Source: an uncultured Lachnospiraceae bacterium
GTDB lineage: Bacteria; Bacillota; Clostridia; Lachnospirales; Lachnospiraceae
DNA length: 55,821 nt
NCBI GenBank assembly: GCA_947176065.1
Contig: CAMWPB010000026.1
Span: 1-55,821 of the forward strand
Reading direction: 5' to 3'
This document shows, piece by piece, positions 27,231 to 34,358 of this stretch; positions within the stretch are counted from its first letter, which is position 1; every line of letters begins with the position of its first letter. The notes under the pieces are model-generated. The model searched no databases. It saw only the letters and a list, made by a program, of their open reading frames with translations, and was not told where the DNA came from. The position numbers were made by a program, and so were the translations under genes.

Positions 27231-27971
27231 ATGGTTTTAAAAGTGGCAATTCCCGGTAAGATTCAGTTTAAGATGGTACACAGGGATCAGAAATTCCTGA
27301 TGACCAGACAGGGAGACATACATTACATAGGAGGGGCAGAAGTGCTTCCGCCGCCTCTCGAGAGCGAAAGGGAGAATGAGATCATCGGCGATCTGGGAAC
27401 GGAATATGAGGACGAGGCCAAATCGATTCTGATAGAGCATAACTTAAGACTGGTGGTGTACATTGCGAAAAAGTTTGACAATACGGGAGTGGGTGTGGAG
27501 GATCTGATTTCCATCGGAACCATCGGACTGATTAAGTCCATCAACACCTTTAATCCGGGAAAAAACATTAAGCTGGCGACCTATGCTTCACGCTGTATCG
27601 AGAATGAAATTCTGATGTACTTGAGAAGAAATAACAAGCATCGGATGGAGGTTTCCATCGATGAGCCGCTGAATGTGGATTGGGATGGCAACGAGCTTCT
27701 TCTTTCGGATATTCTGGGGACGGATGAGGATGTGATTTACAAAGATCTGGAGGATGAGGTGGAGAGAAAGCTGCTGATCCGGGCGATCGCCAAGCTGTCC
27801 GAGCGGGAGCAGACGATTATCCGCCTGCGCTTCGGGATCGGGAACGCGGAAGGCAAGGAACTGACCCAGAAAGAAGTAGCGGAATTGCTGGGCATTTCCC
27901 AGTCCTACATCTCCAGACTGGAGAAAAAGATTATGCGGCGGCTGAAAAAGGAAATGAGCAAGGATAGCTAA
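27231..27971 (+). CDS. sigE: RNA polymerase sporulation sigma factor, mother cell (sigma-E)
   Basis: A sigma-70 family factor of 246 aa made as an inactive precursor. The N-terminal ~30 residues are the pro-sequence. Region 2 ([20 protein letters not shown] to [12 protein letters not shown]) binds core enzyme and the -10 element. Region 4 ([13 protein letters not shown] and [17 protein letters not shown]) carries the -35 helix-turn-helix. The start follows AGGAGGAGAAAAG, 11 nt after spoIIGA. Presence of this pair shows the host forms, or descends from forms making, endospores. Confidence 0.96.
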   Translation: MVLKVAIPGKIQFKMVHRDQKFLMTRQGDIHYIGGAEVLPPPLESERENEIIGDLGTEYEDEAKSILIEHNLRLVVYIAKKFDNTGVGVEDLISIGTIGLIKSINTFNPGKNIKLATYASRCIENEILMYLRRNNKHRMEVSIDEPLNVDWDGNELLLSDILGTDEDVIYKDLEDEVERKLLIRAIAKLSEREQTIIRLRFGIGNAEGKELTQKEVAELLGISQSYISRLEKKIMRRLKKEMSKDS

Positions 27972-28011
27972 TCCTGGATAGTTAATCCCAGATAATTGAT
28001 CGGAGATATGT

Positions 28012-28040
28012 TTGCTTTTTGTCTCTGGTGCGCGTATAAT
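28012..28040 (+). promoter_or_regulatory. Promoter of the REC/HD-GYP/GGDEF gene
   Basis: TTGCTT (28012-28017), exactly 17 bp, then a perfect TATAAT (28035-28040), giving a leader of about 75 nt before the ATG at 28122. A GGAG follows in the leader. No terminator is visible between sigE and this promoter. Confidence 0.75.
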
Positions 28041-28121
28041 AAAAAATAGCATAACTTTTACATATCAGGCACTGGACAGTTGCAAAGGAGTTGTATGTTA
28101 CATAGTTAATATGGGGGACAA

Positions 28122-30116
28122 ATGAAAAAAATAATCTTGATTGTCGATGATGACAGGCTGACGCTGTCGACGGCGCAAAAGCTTCTTGAGGGAGAGTACA
28201 AGGCAGTAGCCGTAAATTCGGGAAAGCAGGCTTTTAAATATCTGGAGCGGCACACCCCGGATCTGATTCTTCTGGACATTAATATGCCGGAAATCGGCGG
28301 CTTTGAGGTGATGGCGGCGCTGCAGAAGGATGCGCGCTGGAAGAAAATTCCCGTTATCTTTCTGACGGCTGACCGCAGCGCGGAGACGGAGATTGAATGT
28401 TTCCGTGTGGGGGCGTGCGATTACATCGCCAAGCCCTTTGAGCCGAATATCATGTTAAGCCGGATTAGAAGCACCATTGAACTGGACGGTTATCGGAAAG
28501 ACTTACAGCGCAGGCTGGATGAAAAGACGAAGGAGATGGAGCGCATCACGATTCAGGCGATTATGACAGTTGCCAACACGGTGGATGCGAAGGATGACTA
28601 TACAAAAGGACACTCCATGCGGGTGGCAGCGTACTCCGAGCTCTTAGCGCAGCGTCTGGGCTGGACTGAAGAGGAGATTCAGAACATTTATTATGTGGCG
28701 ATGCTGCATGATGTGGGAAAGATCGGTGTGCCCGATGCCGTACTTAATAAGCCCTTTAAGCTGACAGACGTGGAATTTCGCCTGATAAAAGGGCATACTC
28801 TTGTGGGCGCGGAGATTTTAAATGACTTCAAGATGTTTCCCAATGTCAATGTTGGCGCGAAATACCATCATGAGAGGTATGACGGCAGGGGGTACCCGGA
28901 GGGATTAAAGGGAGAGTCGATTCCTCTGGTGGCCCGCGTGATCGGGCTGGTTGATTCCTACGACGCCATGACCAGCAACCGGGTTTACCGTAGACGGCTG
29001 AACGATGACGTGGTCATGCAGGAGCTTGAGAAGGGAAAGGGGAGCCAGTGGGATCCTGAGCTGGTAGACATTTTTGTAGAACTGATCAAAGAGGGCGCCT
29101 TGGAAAAAATGTGGATGCCGGAGGAGGATCTGGCTACGCCGATTTTCGACAGCGGCAAGATCATGGGCATTACCATGGGCTCCGAGAATATATTGGAATC
29201 GCCTGTTGATTATCTGACAGGAGTTTTGAGCAGGCAGAAGGGTGAGCATGATATCACCATCAGTCTGCGTGCTGAGGGCGGCAGCCTGATGTTGATCGAC
29301 CTTGACCATTTCCGGCAGATCAACGATGTGCACGGCCATCTGATGGGAGATTACGCCCTGAAAACGGTTGCCGACGTGCTGCGCGATGTGTGCGGAAACG
29401 AGATCGTCTGCAGAACCGGCGGGGATGAGTTCCTGTATTACCTGGCGGGCGTAACAGACGAGGAGGCCGTTACGCAGAAAGTGGAAGAGCTTCTGGAAGC
29501 GTTTGGCAGGAAGCAGGAGGAGGTCGAGGTACTCAGGGACGCGGAGCTTTCGATCGGTATCAGTATCTCCGGGACGGACGGAAGAGAGTTCGAGGAGCTT
29601 TACAGAAGGGCCGACAAGGCGCTCTACCTGGTGAAACAGAACAGCGGCAAGCGTTATGGATTCTTCCAGAAATCCGGTATTCTGCGGACGCCCGAACAGT
29701 CTCAGGGCGATCTGGATAAGATTATGGATGCCATTAAGAACCGGGAGACTTATCAGGGCGCGTTTCAGGTGGATTACGATGAGTTTAATCACGTGTACGA
29801 TTTCGTCAAGCATATGTCGGCCCGCACCAAGAAGGAGACGCAGCTTCTGCTCTTTACCCTGTTTTCCTCAAACGGCAGCGAGGTGAAGCTGGAGCGTATG
29901 GAGACCGCCATGCAGTGTATGGAGCAGGCGATCTGCAAGTCCCTGCGCGGCGTGGACGTGGGCGCCAGATACAGCAGTTCGCAGTTCCTCGTGGTGCTTT
30001 TAGGCACGGAGCGGGAGAATGTGCGTGTGGTGACAGACCGTATCGTGCAGAATTATTTTAAACTTTACGGGGAGAAGGACATCACGCTGACTTATGATAT
30101 TGCGAAGTTTGGGTGA
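28122..30116 (+). CDS. Response regulator with HD-GYP and GGDEF domains (cyclic dinucleotide signalling)
   Basis: A 664-aa cytoplasmic regulator. Residues 1-120: receiver domain with phosphate-acceptor D52 and K104. Residues about 145-335: HD-GYP domain with HDVGK (196-200), HHERYDGRGYP (249-259) and the expected metal ligands. Residues about 360-520: GGDEF domain with an intact GGDEF motif (433-437). A further ~140 residues of unassigned sequence end the protein. It therefore carries both a predicted c-di-GMP phosphodiesterase and a predicted diguanylate cyclase under one phosphorylation switch. No histidine kinase gene is adjacent. A terminator follows. Confidence 0.92.
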   Translation: MKKIILIVDDDRLTLSTAQKLLEGEYKAVAVNSGKQAFKYLERHTPDLILLDINMPEIGGFEVMAALQKDARWKKIPVIFLTADRSAETEIECFRVGACDYIAKPFEPNIMLSRIRSTIELDGYRKDLQRRLDEKTKEMERITIQAIMTVANTVDAKDDYTKGHSMRVAAYSELLAQRLGWTEEEIQNIYYVAMLHDVGKIGVPDAVLNKPFKLTDVEFRLIKGHTLVGAEILNDFKMFPNVNVGAKYHHERYDGRGYPEGLKGESIPLVARVIGLVDSYDAMTSNRVYRRRLNDDVVMQELEKGKGSQWDPELVDIFVELIKEGALEKMWMPEEDLATPIFDSGKIMGITMGSENILESPVDYLTGVLSRQKGEHDITISLRAEGGSLMLIDLDHFRQINDVHGHLMGDYALKTVADVLRDVCGNEIVCRTGGDEFLYYLAGVTDEEAVTQKVEELLEAFGRKQEEVEVLRDAELSIGISISGTDGREFEELYRRADKALYLVKQNSGKRYGFFQKSGILRTPEQSQGDLDKIMDAIKNRETYQGAFQVDYDEFNHVYDFVKHMSARTKKETQLLLFTLFSSNGSEVKLERMETAMQCMEQAICKSLRGVDVGARYSSSQFLVVLLGTERENVRVVTDRIVQNYFKLYGEKDITLTYDIAKFG

Positions 30117-30184
30117 TGAAAAGTGCGAAATAATGACAGGGGATAGAAGAATTAGGGATTCTTCTGTCCCTTGTGTACTTTTAT
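30117..30184 (+). terminator. Terminator after the REC/HD-GYP/GGDEF gene
   Basis: Stem GGGATAGAAGAAT with ATTCTTCTGTCCC (two mismatches), followed by TTGTGTACTTTTATTT. The last chromosomal operon before the toxin-antitoxin locus ends here. Confidence 0.7.
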
Positions 30185-30214
30185 TTAGTTTCTGATTTAT
30201 TTGTATAAAAGAAA

Positions 30215-30275
30215 TTGACTTGTATATAATAGCAACATATAATATAAGTACAATAAATGGTACGAATATTGGTAC
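30215..30275 (+). promoter_or_regulatory. Promoter and triple GTAC operator of the antitoxin-toxin operon
   Basis: TTGACT (30215-30220), a 17-bp spacer and TATAAT (30238-30243) form a strong promoter. Three GTAC cores follow at 30248, 30260 and 30272, exactly 12 bp apart; the last two sit in near-identical repeats (ATGGTACGA, TTGGTACGG). YefM/Phd antitoxins are known to bind palindromes with a GTAC core (TGTACA) near their own promoters, so this array is the likely autoregulatory operator. Confidence 0.75.
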
Positions 30276-30290
30276 GGAAAGAGGTGCGTT

Positions 30291-30548
30291 ATGATTGCAA
30301 CGAAACAGATGGATATAAGAGCAAATATAAAGAAATATTTTGATATGGCCTTTAATGGCGAACCGGTAATTGTATCTCGCAAGGAAAATAGAAATGTTGT
30401 TATCATTTCAGAAGCGGAATATAATGAATTGTCAAAAGCGAAAAAAAATGCCGAGTATCTGGCAAAATTGAACAAAGCGGATGAACAGATTAAGAATGGA
30501 CAGGTAGTTACGAAAATGATGGATGAACTTCTGGCAATGGAGGAATAA
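30291..30548 (+). CDS. yefM: Phd/YefM-family antitoxin
   Basis: An 85-aa antitoxin. The N-terminal half (KQMDIRANIKKYFDMAFNGE, then VIVSRKENRNVVIISEAEYNEL) is the DNA-binding Phd/YefM fold; the C-terminal part is the toxin-binding, easily degraded tail. The start follows AAAGAGGTGCGTT. It is 3 nt upstream of the remaining yoeB fragment. The gene itself is intact although its toxin partner is not, so it may persist as a solitary DNA-binding protein. Confidence 0.88.
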   Translation: MIATKQMDIRANIKKYFDMAFNGEPVIVSRKENRNVVIISEAEYNELSKAKKNAEYLAKLNKADEQIKNGQVVTKMMDELLAMEE

Positions 30549-30551
30549 TCT

Positions 30552-30710
30552 ATGAAGATTACTTTTGCAGAAGATGGGTGGGATGAATACCTCTATTGGC
30601 AGATTCAGGATAAAAGAGTATTAAAGAAGATCAATCAATTGTTACAAAGTATAGAACGGGATGGAGCATTGCAGGGGATAGGAAAGCCTGAACCGCAGCA
30701 GGCCGGATGA
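30552..30710 (+). pseudogene. yoeB: YoeB-type toxin, truncated at the prophage junction
   Basis: The first 47 codons encode a recognisable YoeB (MKITFAEDGWDEYLYWQ, then VLKKINQLLQSIERDG and GIGKPEP). The family consensus then continues with LKGNLSGFWSRRI and ends near residue 85 with CRYHY, but here it changes at once to PQQAG and a stop: 52 codons in all. The catalytic Glu of KPEP remains, but the Arg and the C-terminal His-Tyr of the active site are lost, so the toxin should be dead. The break coincides with the start of a long phage-side hairpin, which suggests integration within this gene. Confidence 0.8.
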
Positions 30711-30735
30711 TATTTCATCCAGCCTGCTGCGGCTC
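30690..30735 (-). terminator. 21-bp hairpin at the prophage left end
   Basis: Arms 30690-30710 and 30715-30735 around a 4-nt loop. In minus-strand RNA all 21 pairs form (two are G-U wobbles); in plus-strand RNA the same two positions would be A-C mismatches. That asymmetry says the hairpin is selected in the minus-strand transcript, where it follows the last tail gene by 15 nt. There is no clear U-run, so it may be a 3'-end stabiliser or a weak terminator. Confidence 0.65.
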
Positions 30736-30750
30736 ATTGGATTAGAAGAA

Positions 30751-30903
30751 TCAGCCTGCCATGGTATTGATCCGCTCAAGGATATCGCAGTATTCTTCGG
30801 TTGTCAGTCTGCCTGCGCCGTAATATACATCGGCCATCTCGGTGAGTTCAGCGCCGGATTTCGCGCTGTTTGAGATCAGGCTTTTCAAAATTCTGTATGC
30901 CAT
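30751..30903 (-). CDS. XkdX-like small phage protein
   Basis: A 50-aa ORF starting MAYRILKSLISNSAKS, with an AGAAAGGAGGCACTC ribosome binding site directly upstream. The C-terminal half (MADVYYGAGRLTTEEYCDIL) resembles the short XkdX-type proteins commonly encoded after the tail fibre genes of Firmicutes phages (pattern: hydrophobic, AGRLT, EEY). Its function is unknown. It is the last gene of the tail operon. Confidence 0.75.
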   Translation of the reverse strand: MAYRILKSLISNSAKSGAELTEMADVYYGAGRLTTEEYCDILERINTMAG

Positions 30904-30925
30904 ATGAGTGCCTCCTTTCTGTGGG

Positions 30926-31303
30926 TTATATGTTAAGCTGCATCATGCTGACCTCGCACATGAGGTCGGCTATAGCTTCGGTTAACTCCTCATTGTTTAA
31001 GGGGTCTGCAGGGATGGGTATGCCGGAAAGCTCTTCCTGAGACAAAAAGGGCTCTGACTGTTTGTACATCGGGTTGTTTGTGTACCAAATTTCGTTTGGT
31101 CGATTATTATTAAGGACATCCCAGCGATAGATGTAGTCCGAACCGTCGAAAAGCGGTGTGCCGTTATTGTCACTGAGTATAAAGCCTGAATTATTTTCAA
31201 CCGGACTATGATAAGATATGGAAACAAGGCAGTCGGAGATGGAATATCCGTATATACTCGTGGTTTCTCCATCTTTATATGTTATATTTGGTAATTGTTT
31301 CAT
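30926..31303 (-). CDS. Phage tail-tip accessory protein of unknown function
   Basis: A 125-aa ORF starting MKQLPNITYKDGETTSIYGY, preceded by AAAGGAGC. It is rich in Asn, Ser and Tyr with no membrane segment; the last ~25 residues (LNNEELTEAIADLMCEVSMM) look helical and may form a short coiled coil. No family recognised. The position between a fibre-region gene and the XkdX-like gene suggests a fibre or chaperone accessory role. Confidence 0.7.
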   Translation of the reverse strand: MKQLPNITYKDGETTSIYGYSISDCLVSISYHSPVENNSGFILSDNNGTPLFDGSDYIYRWDVLNNNRPNEIWYTNNPMYKQSEPFLSQEELSGIPIPADPLNNEELTEAIADLMCEVSMMQLNI

Positions 31304-31329
31304 AATCGATGCTCCTTTGATTGTGTGGA

Positions 31330-32022
31330 TTATGCGTAAGTTCTATTAAGTGGTAACTCCAGAACGTGTATTCTTGCAGCGGCGCCTTTCGGTATTCTCA
31401 AATATCCGGATGGACTGGCGGAGGATGTTCCGGCGGTAAGAGAAAGTGACCAGCGTGCGGTTGACCCGGAGGAGCCCAACGCCAGCTGAATCCAGTTTTC
31501 TCCAGAGTTTGAGGAACTGGAGTATTGTTTATACATTAAAGCGGTAACTCGAAAAAAATCATCCGCGCCTGTGGCGGTTGCGGAGGAAGAGGAACCGGAT
31601 CCGTAGATGAGATATGCTTTTTCGTGGCCGGCATCTGTAGTGGGAATACCGAGTGAAGAGAGTGGTATGTCATATGCGGCGTCATAAGAGTCATGCGAAA
31701 AGTAACCTCTGTTTCTAATTGGTATGTTATACAAACTCGTATAATAATAGGTGCCGCTGCTGGCTGTTGGATTAAACGCACCGCTTTTTAAATCAGTCAG
31801 GTATTTCAATATCTTTCCAAGAATGATTTCCATGTTATCCCCCGCGATGGGAAGCGATCTGGTGGAGGCAGGCGTAAAGGATACGGTAGTCTTGCTCGCA
31901 TCCCCCGTCTTTCTCAATAAACTGTCAGGATCGAGTTCGCGTTCCAACTTCTGTATGCTGTTTCCTACCAGATTTTTCGACCAGTCCCTGATCGCCTGAA
32001 TCGGATGTTCTATCTGTTTCAT
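31330..32022 (-). CDS. Phage tail-tip/fibre-associated protein
   Basis: A 230-aa ORF starting MKQIEHPIQAIRDWSKNLVG, preceded by AGAAAGGAGCAC. The N-terminal ~60 residues look helical; the rest is Ser/Thr/Gly/Tyr-rich and beta-prone (GSGSSSSATATGADDFFRVT), typical of a receptor-facing or adaptor domain. No family recognised with confidence. It lies 20 nt downstream of the long fibre gene. Confidence 0.7.
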   Translation of the reverse strand: MKQIEHPIQAIRDWSKNLVGNSIQKLERELDPDSLLRKTGDASKTTVSFTPASTRSLPIAGDNMEIILGKILKYLTDLKSGAFNPTASSGTYYYTSLYNIPIRNRGYFSHDSYDAAYDIPLSSLGIPTTDAGHEKAYLIYGSGSSSSATATGADDFFRVTALMYKQYSSSSNSGENWIQLALGSSGSTARWSLSLTAGTSSASPSGYLRIPKGAAARIHVLELPLNRTYA

Positions 32023-32042
32023 TTTTGTGCTCCTTTCTCTGT

Positions 32043-34319
32043 TTATACACAGAAGCCCACAACCAGACTGTGGGCGGTGTTTGCGTTCGCGCTGGAATCC
32101 GCGCCGGATTGGTTAATCGTCTTAAATCCTGTCGTATTTCCCTTGTAGGGAGAACGCAGGAACCATGTACAGGCACTGTTGTCTGTTTCGGAATGCTTTA
32201 TCCGGGATGCATTGTCAGAGAAGCCCGGGTAGGCAGTTCCTTCCTGCGTGTACGGGGCGCTGAGTCCTGTGACACCGGTTTCCACGCTGGAAAGAAGCCA
32301 GACGTTGTCTGCGGTGGTGTCAATGGCAGTGGAGTTGTTTCCGGCGGAGGTCTGTTTGTCGACCTGTTTCAGTGCGGACTGCATATCCGGCGGCAACAGG
32401 TTATAAAATTCCTCTGTAATTCGGCGGCTTCTCATTTCCGAATCTTTCCAGCCCCCCACATTGGTATTTGTCGTGTTCATGGTGAAGTCCTTTTTGAGAC
32501 AGTTCTTCATGGCGAAAGTAATACCGGCGGTCTGTTCTTCGCTGTCTGTGAGAATATCGTGATCGAAGCCAATGATTTCCACGGTAATTTTATTTCCGTC
32601 CGTCAATTCCACTTCCTTAGCGTCATGCAGGTTAAAAAGCGCTGCAGCCCTTCCGGTTTCGGCGTATTCGGCGATCTTCGTCCACGGGAGGTCGTTCAGA
32701 GCGTTTACCCGATATGGCAAATGCACCGCGCCAGTATCTGTATCGGAAAGACAGATACGCACGGGATCGGGGGTTATATGATGCGACAGCGCATCGACAG
32801 TAATGTCATATGGCATGTCTCCGTATACGGCAAAGGCGATTCCGCCGTCCGCGTAAATCTGACTGGATTCTTCCCCGGTTGTGACGTTGCGCAGTGTGAC
32901 GGTCAGGCCTTCCACATCCGCCTCGTCTTCGGCGTCCAGTGTGACGGTTACGGCTTTTATGCCTCCGAGAACAGCGAGAGTTTCCCCGTAGGAGAGGGTC
33001 AGACTGTTGATGGCGGACACCAGATTTTCCCGGTCCTCCGTCAGCAGATCTTCCAGAACGCCGATCTCCTCGGCGGATGCGCCGCTTCCGGAGTCGATAT
33101 CCCCGACCAGCTCATACTGTGCACCGTTATAGCAGAAAGTATAGGTGCCGTTGGCGGCAAGATATTTGGGGAAGATGGGGCGGCCCTTGTAATAAATCTC
33201 TTTCCCACCCGTACCGTTTACATTGAGGGTGGGATTGGCGGCTATGTTGGTGGACACAAATTTCACCGTGATCTCTGCGCCGTCTGCTAAGTGGAAGCCG
33301 TCACAGGCAGCCACTTTTGCGGCGGTTTCCGCGTCGGTTTCACATATGCCGTAAGTAACCCGGGATGTGATTTCGTCCAGACGGGCAACTTCTTTTGCCA
33401 GATCGGCGGCAATTTCCGTCTCTTTTTCCGTTGCTCTGGAAATTTCATGGTTCAATGCCTCGCCGGTTTTGTTCCACCGGTTTTTGTCCTCTGTGGACAC
33501 ATGAATGTCCCCGTTTCCCGTGTGGATATCGGTATACGCTTTTGCCTCCAAAAGGGACGCGTCGATGGCCTCCCGCTGTGCCGCGGATACGGGCTTGTCG
33601 GCGTCGGCAGTATTGTCTGCGTTTCCCAGACCGACCTGTTTTTTGGTGACGGCGTGGGGATTTTCGGTATTGTCCGTGTGGCCTTGCAGGGCGTCGCGGA
33701 CGGTTTTCACGGAATTGGGTGTGGCGGCGTCCGAAGTGGAACCGCTCTCCACAGAATCGACCAGTTTTACGGCGCCTTTGCTGTACAGATCCGCATCGTA
33801 CAGTTCATGCCTCGGAATCTTCGCGTTTTCATCCAGTGACGGCACGCCGTCCGGCTGATCTTTTTCCTTCTTGAACACCAGATCCTTTTTCAGGGCGTCC
33901 AGCTCCAGAAGAATGTCTATGATATTTTTGTAGGTGTCGGTGGACAGTAGGTTTTCATCGTTGTGGACGGACTTGCTGACCACGATGTTAAAACGATTGG
34001 AAGTGTACTGTTTTCCCGTGGTGTCGCTTAAGACGAGCTCGCATTTTACGGTGCCGGGAACGGCAGAGAGCTGCTTGGACACTTCAATGATAGCTTTGTT
34101 ATCCTGTATACTGCACCATTCGTCGGTATTGATCTGTTTTCCGTCAGGTTTTACTGCTTTCAAAAAGACGGAAGTGTTTTCGGGTATGACAAAACGTTTT
34201 CCATCGTTGGTGAAGGCGATGGAGATGACCCGTTCAGCGTCATACTGGGACACGGGCAGGTTGATTATGCCTGTGTCGTTGTAGAAGCCGAGGGTGATAT
34301 CTTTACTTAACAGTTCCAT
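32043..34319 (-). CDS. Phage tail fibre / receptor-binding protein, BppU-like N-terminus and DUF6273-like C-terminus
   Basis: A 758-aa fibre. Residues about 1-125 match the BppU-type N-terminal baseplate-binding domain (ITLGFYNDTGIINLPVSQYD, then VFLKAVKPDGKQI). A helical linker follows, then the fibre motif HTDNTENPHAVTKKQVGLGN around residues 213-232, a widespread phage collagen-like or HxV fibre repeat. A beta-rich middle follows. The last ~200 residues (IGFDHDILTD, GGWKDSEMRSRRI, WLLSSVE, WFLRSPY) look like the DUF6273 module of surface-exposed Clostridia and phage proteins. It is likely the host-recognition protein. Start preceded by AAAAGGAGGACCC. Confidence 0.82.
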   Translation of the reverse strand: MELLSKDITLGFYNDTGIINLPVSQYDAERVISIAFTNDGKRFVIPENTSVFLKAVKPDGKQINTDEWCSIQDNKAIIEVSKQLSAVPGTVKCELVLSDTTGKQYTSNRFNIVVSKSVHNDENLLSTDTYKNIIDILLELDALKKDLVFKKEKDQPDGVPSLDENAKIPRHELYDADLYSKGAVKLVDSVESGSTSDAATPNSVKTVRDALQGHTDNTENPHAVTKKQVGLGNADNTADADKPVSAAQREAIDASLLEAKAYTDIHTGNGDIHVSTEDKNRWNKTGEALNHEISRATEKETEIAADLAKEVARLDEITSRVTYGICETDAETAAKVAACDGFHLADGAEITVKFVSTNIAANPTLNVNGTGGKEIYYKGRPIFPKYLAANGTYTFCYNGAQYELVGDIDSGSGASAEEIGVLEDLLTEDRENLVSAINSLTLSYGETLAVLGGIKAVTVTLDAEDEADVEGLTVTLRNVTTGEESSQIYADGGIAFAVYGDMPYDITVDALSHHITPDPVRICLSDTDTGAVHLPYRVNALNDLPWTKIAEYAETGRAAALFNLHDAKEVELTDGNKITVEIIGFDHDILTDSEEQTAGITFAMKNCLKKDFTMNTTNTNVGGWKDSEMRSRRITEEFYNLLPPDMQSALKQVDKQTSAGNNSTAIDTTADNVWLLSSVETGVTGLSAPYTQEGTAYPGFSDNASRIKHSETDNSACTWFLRSPYKGNTTGFKTINQSGADSSANANTAHSLVVGFCV

Positions 34320-34358
34320 TGGGGGTCCTCCTTTTTCATAAAAATGAGAGCAGAAGCG

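Noticed and set aside
30552..30710. Sequencing error or frameshift as the cause of the short YoeB
   Set aside because: None of the expected YoeB C-terminal residues appear in any frame downstream; the sequence changes to phage-side sequence instead.
32025..33290. A 421-codon plus-strand open frame opposite the fibre gene
   Set aside because: It is a shadow of the minus-strand fibre gene: no ribosome binding site, no family resemblance, low-complexity composition.
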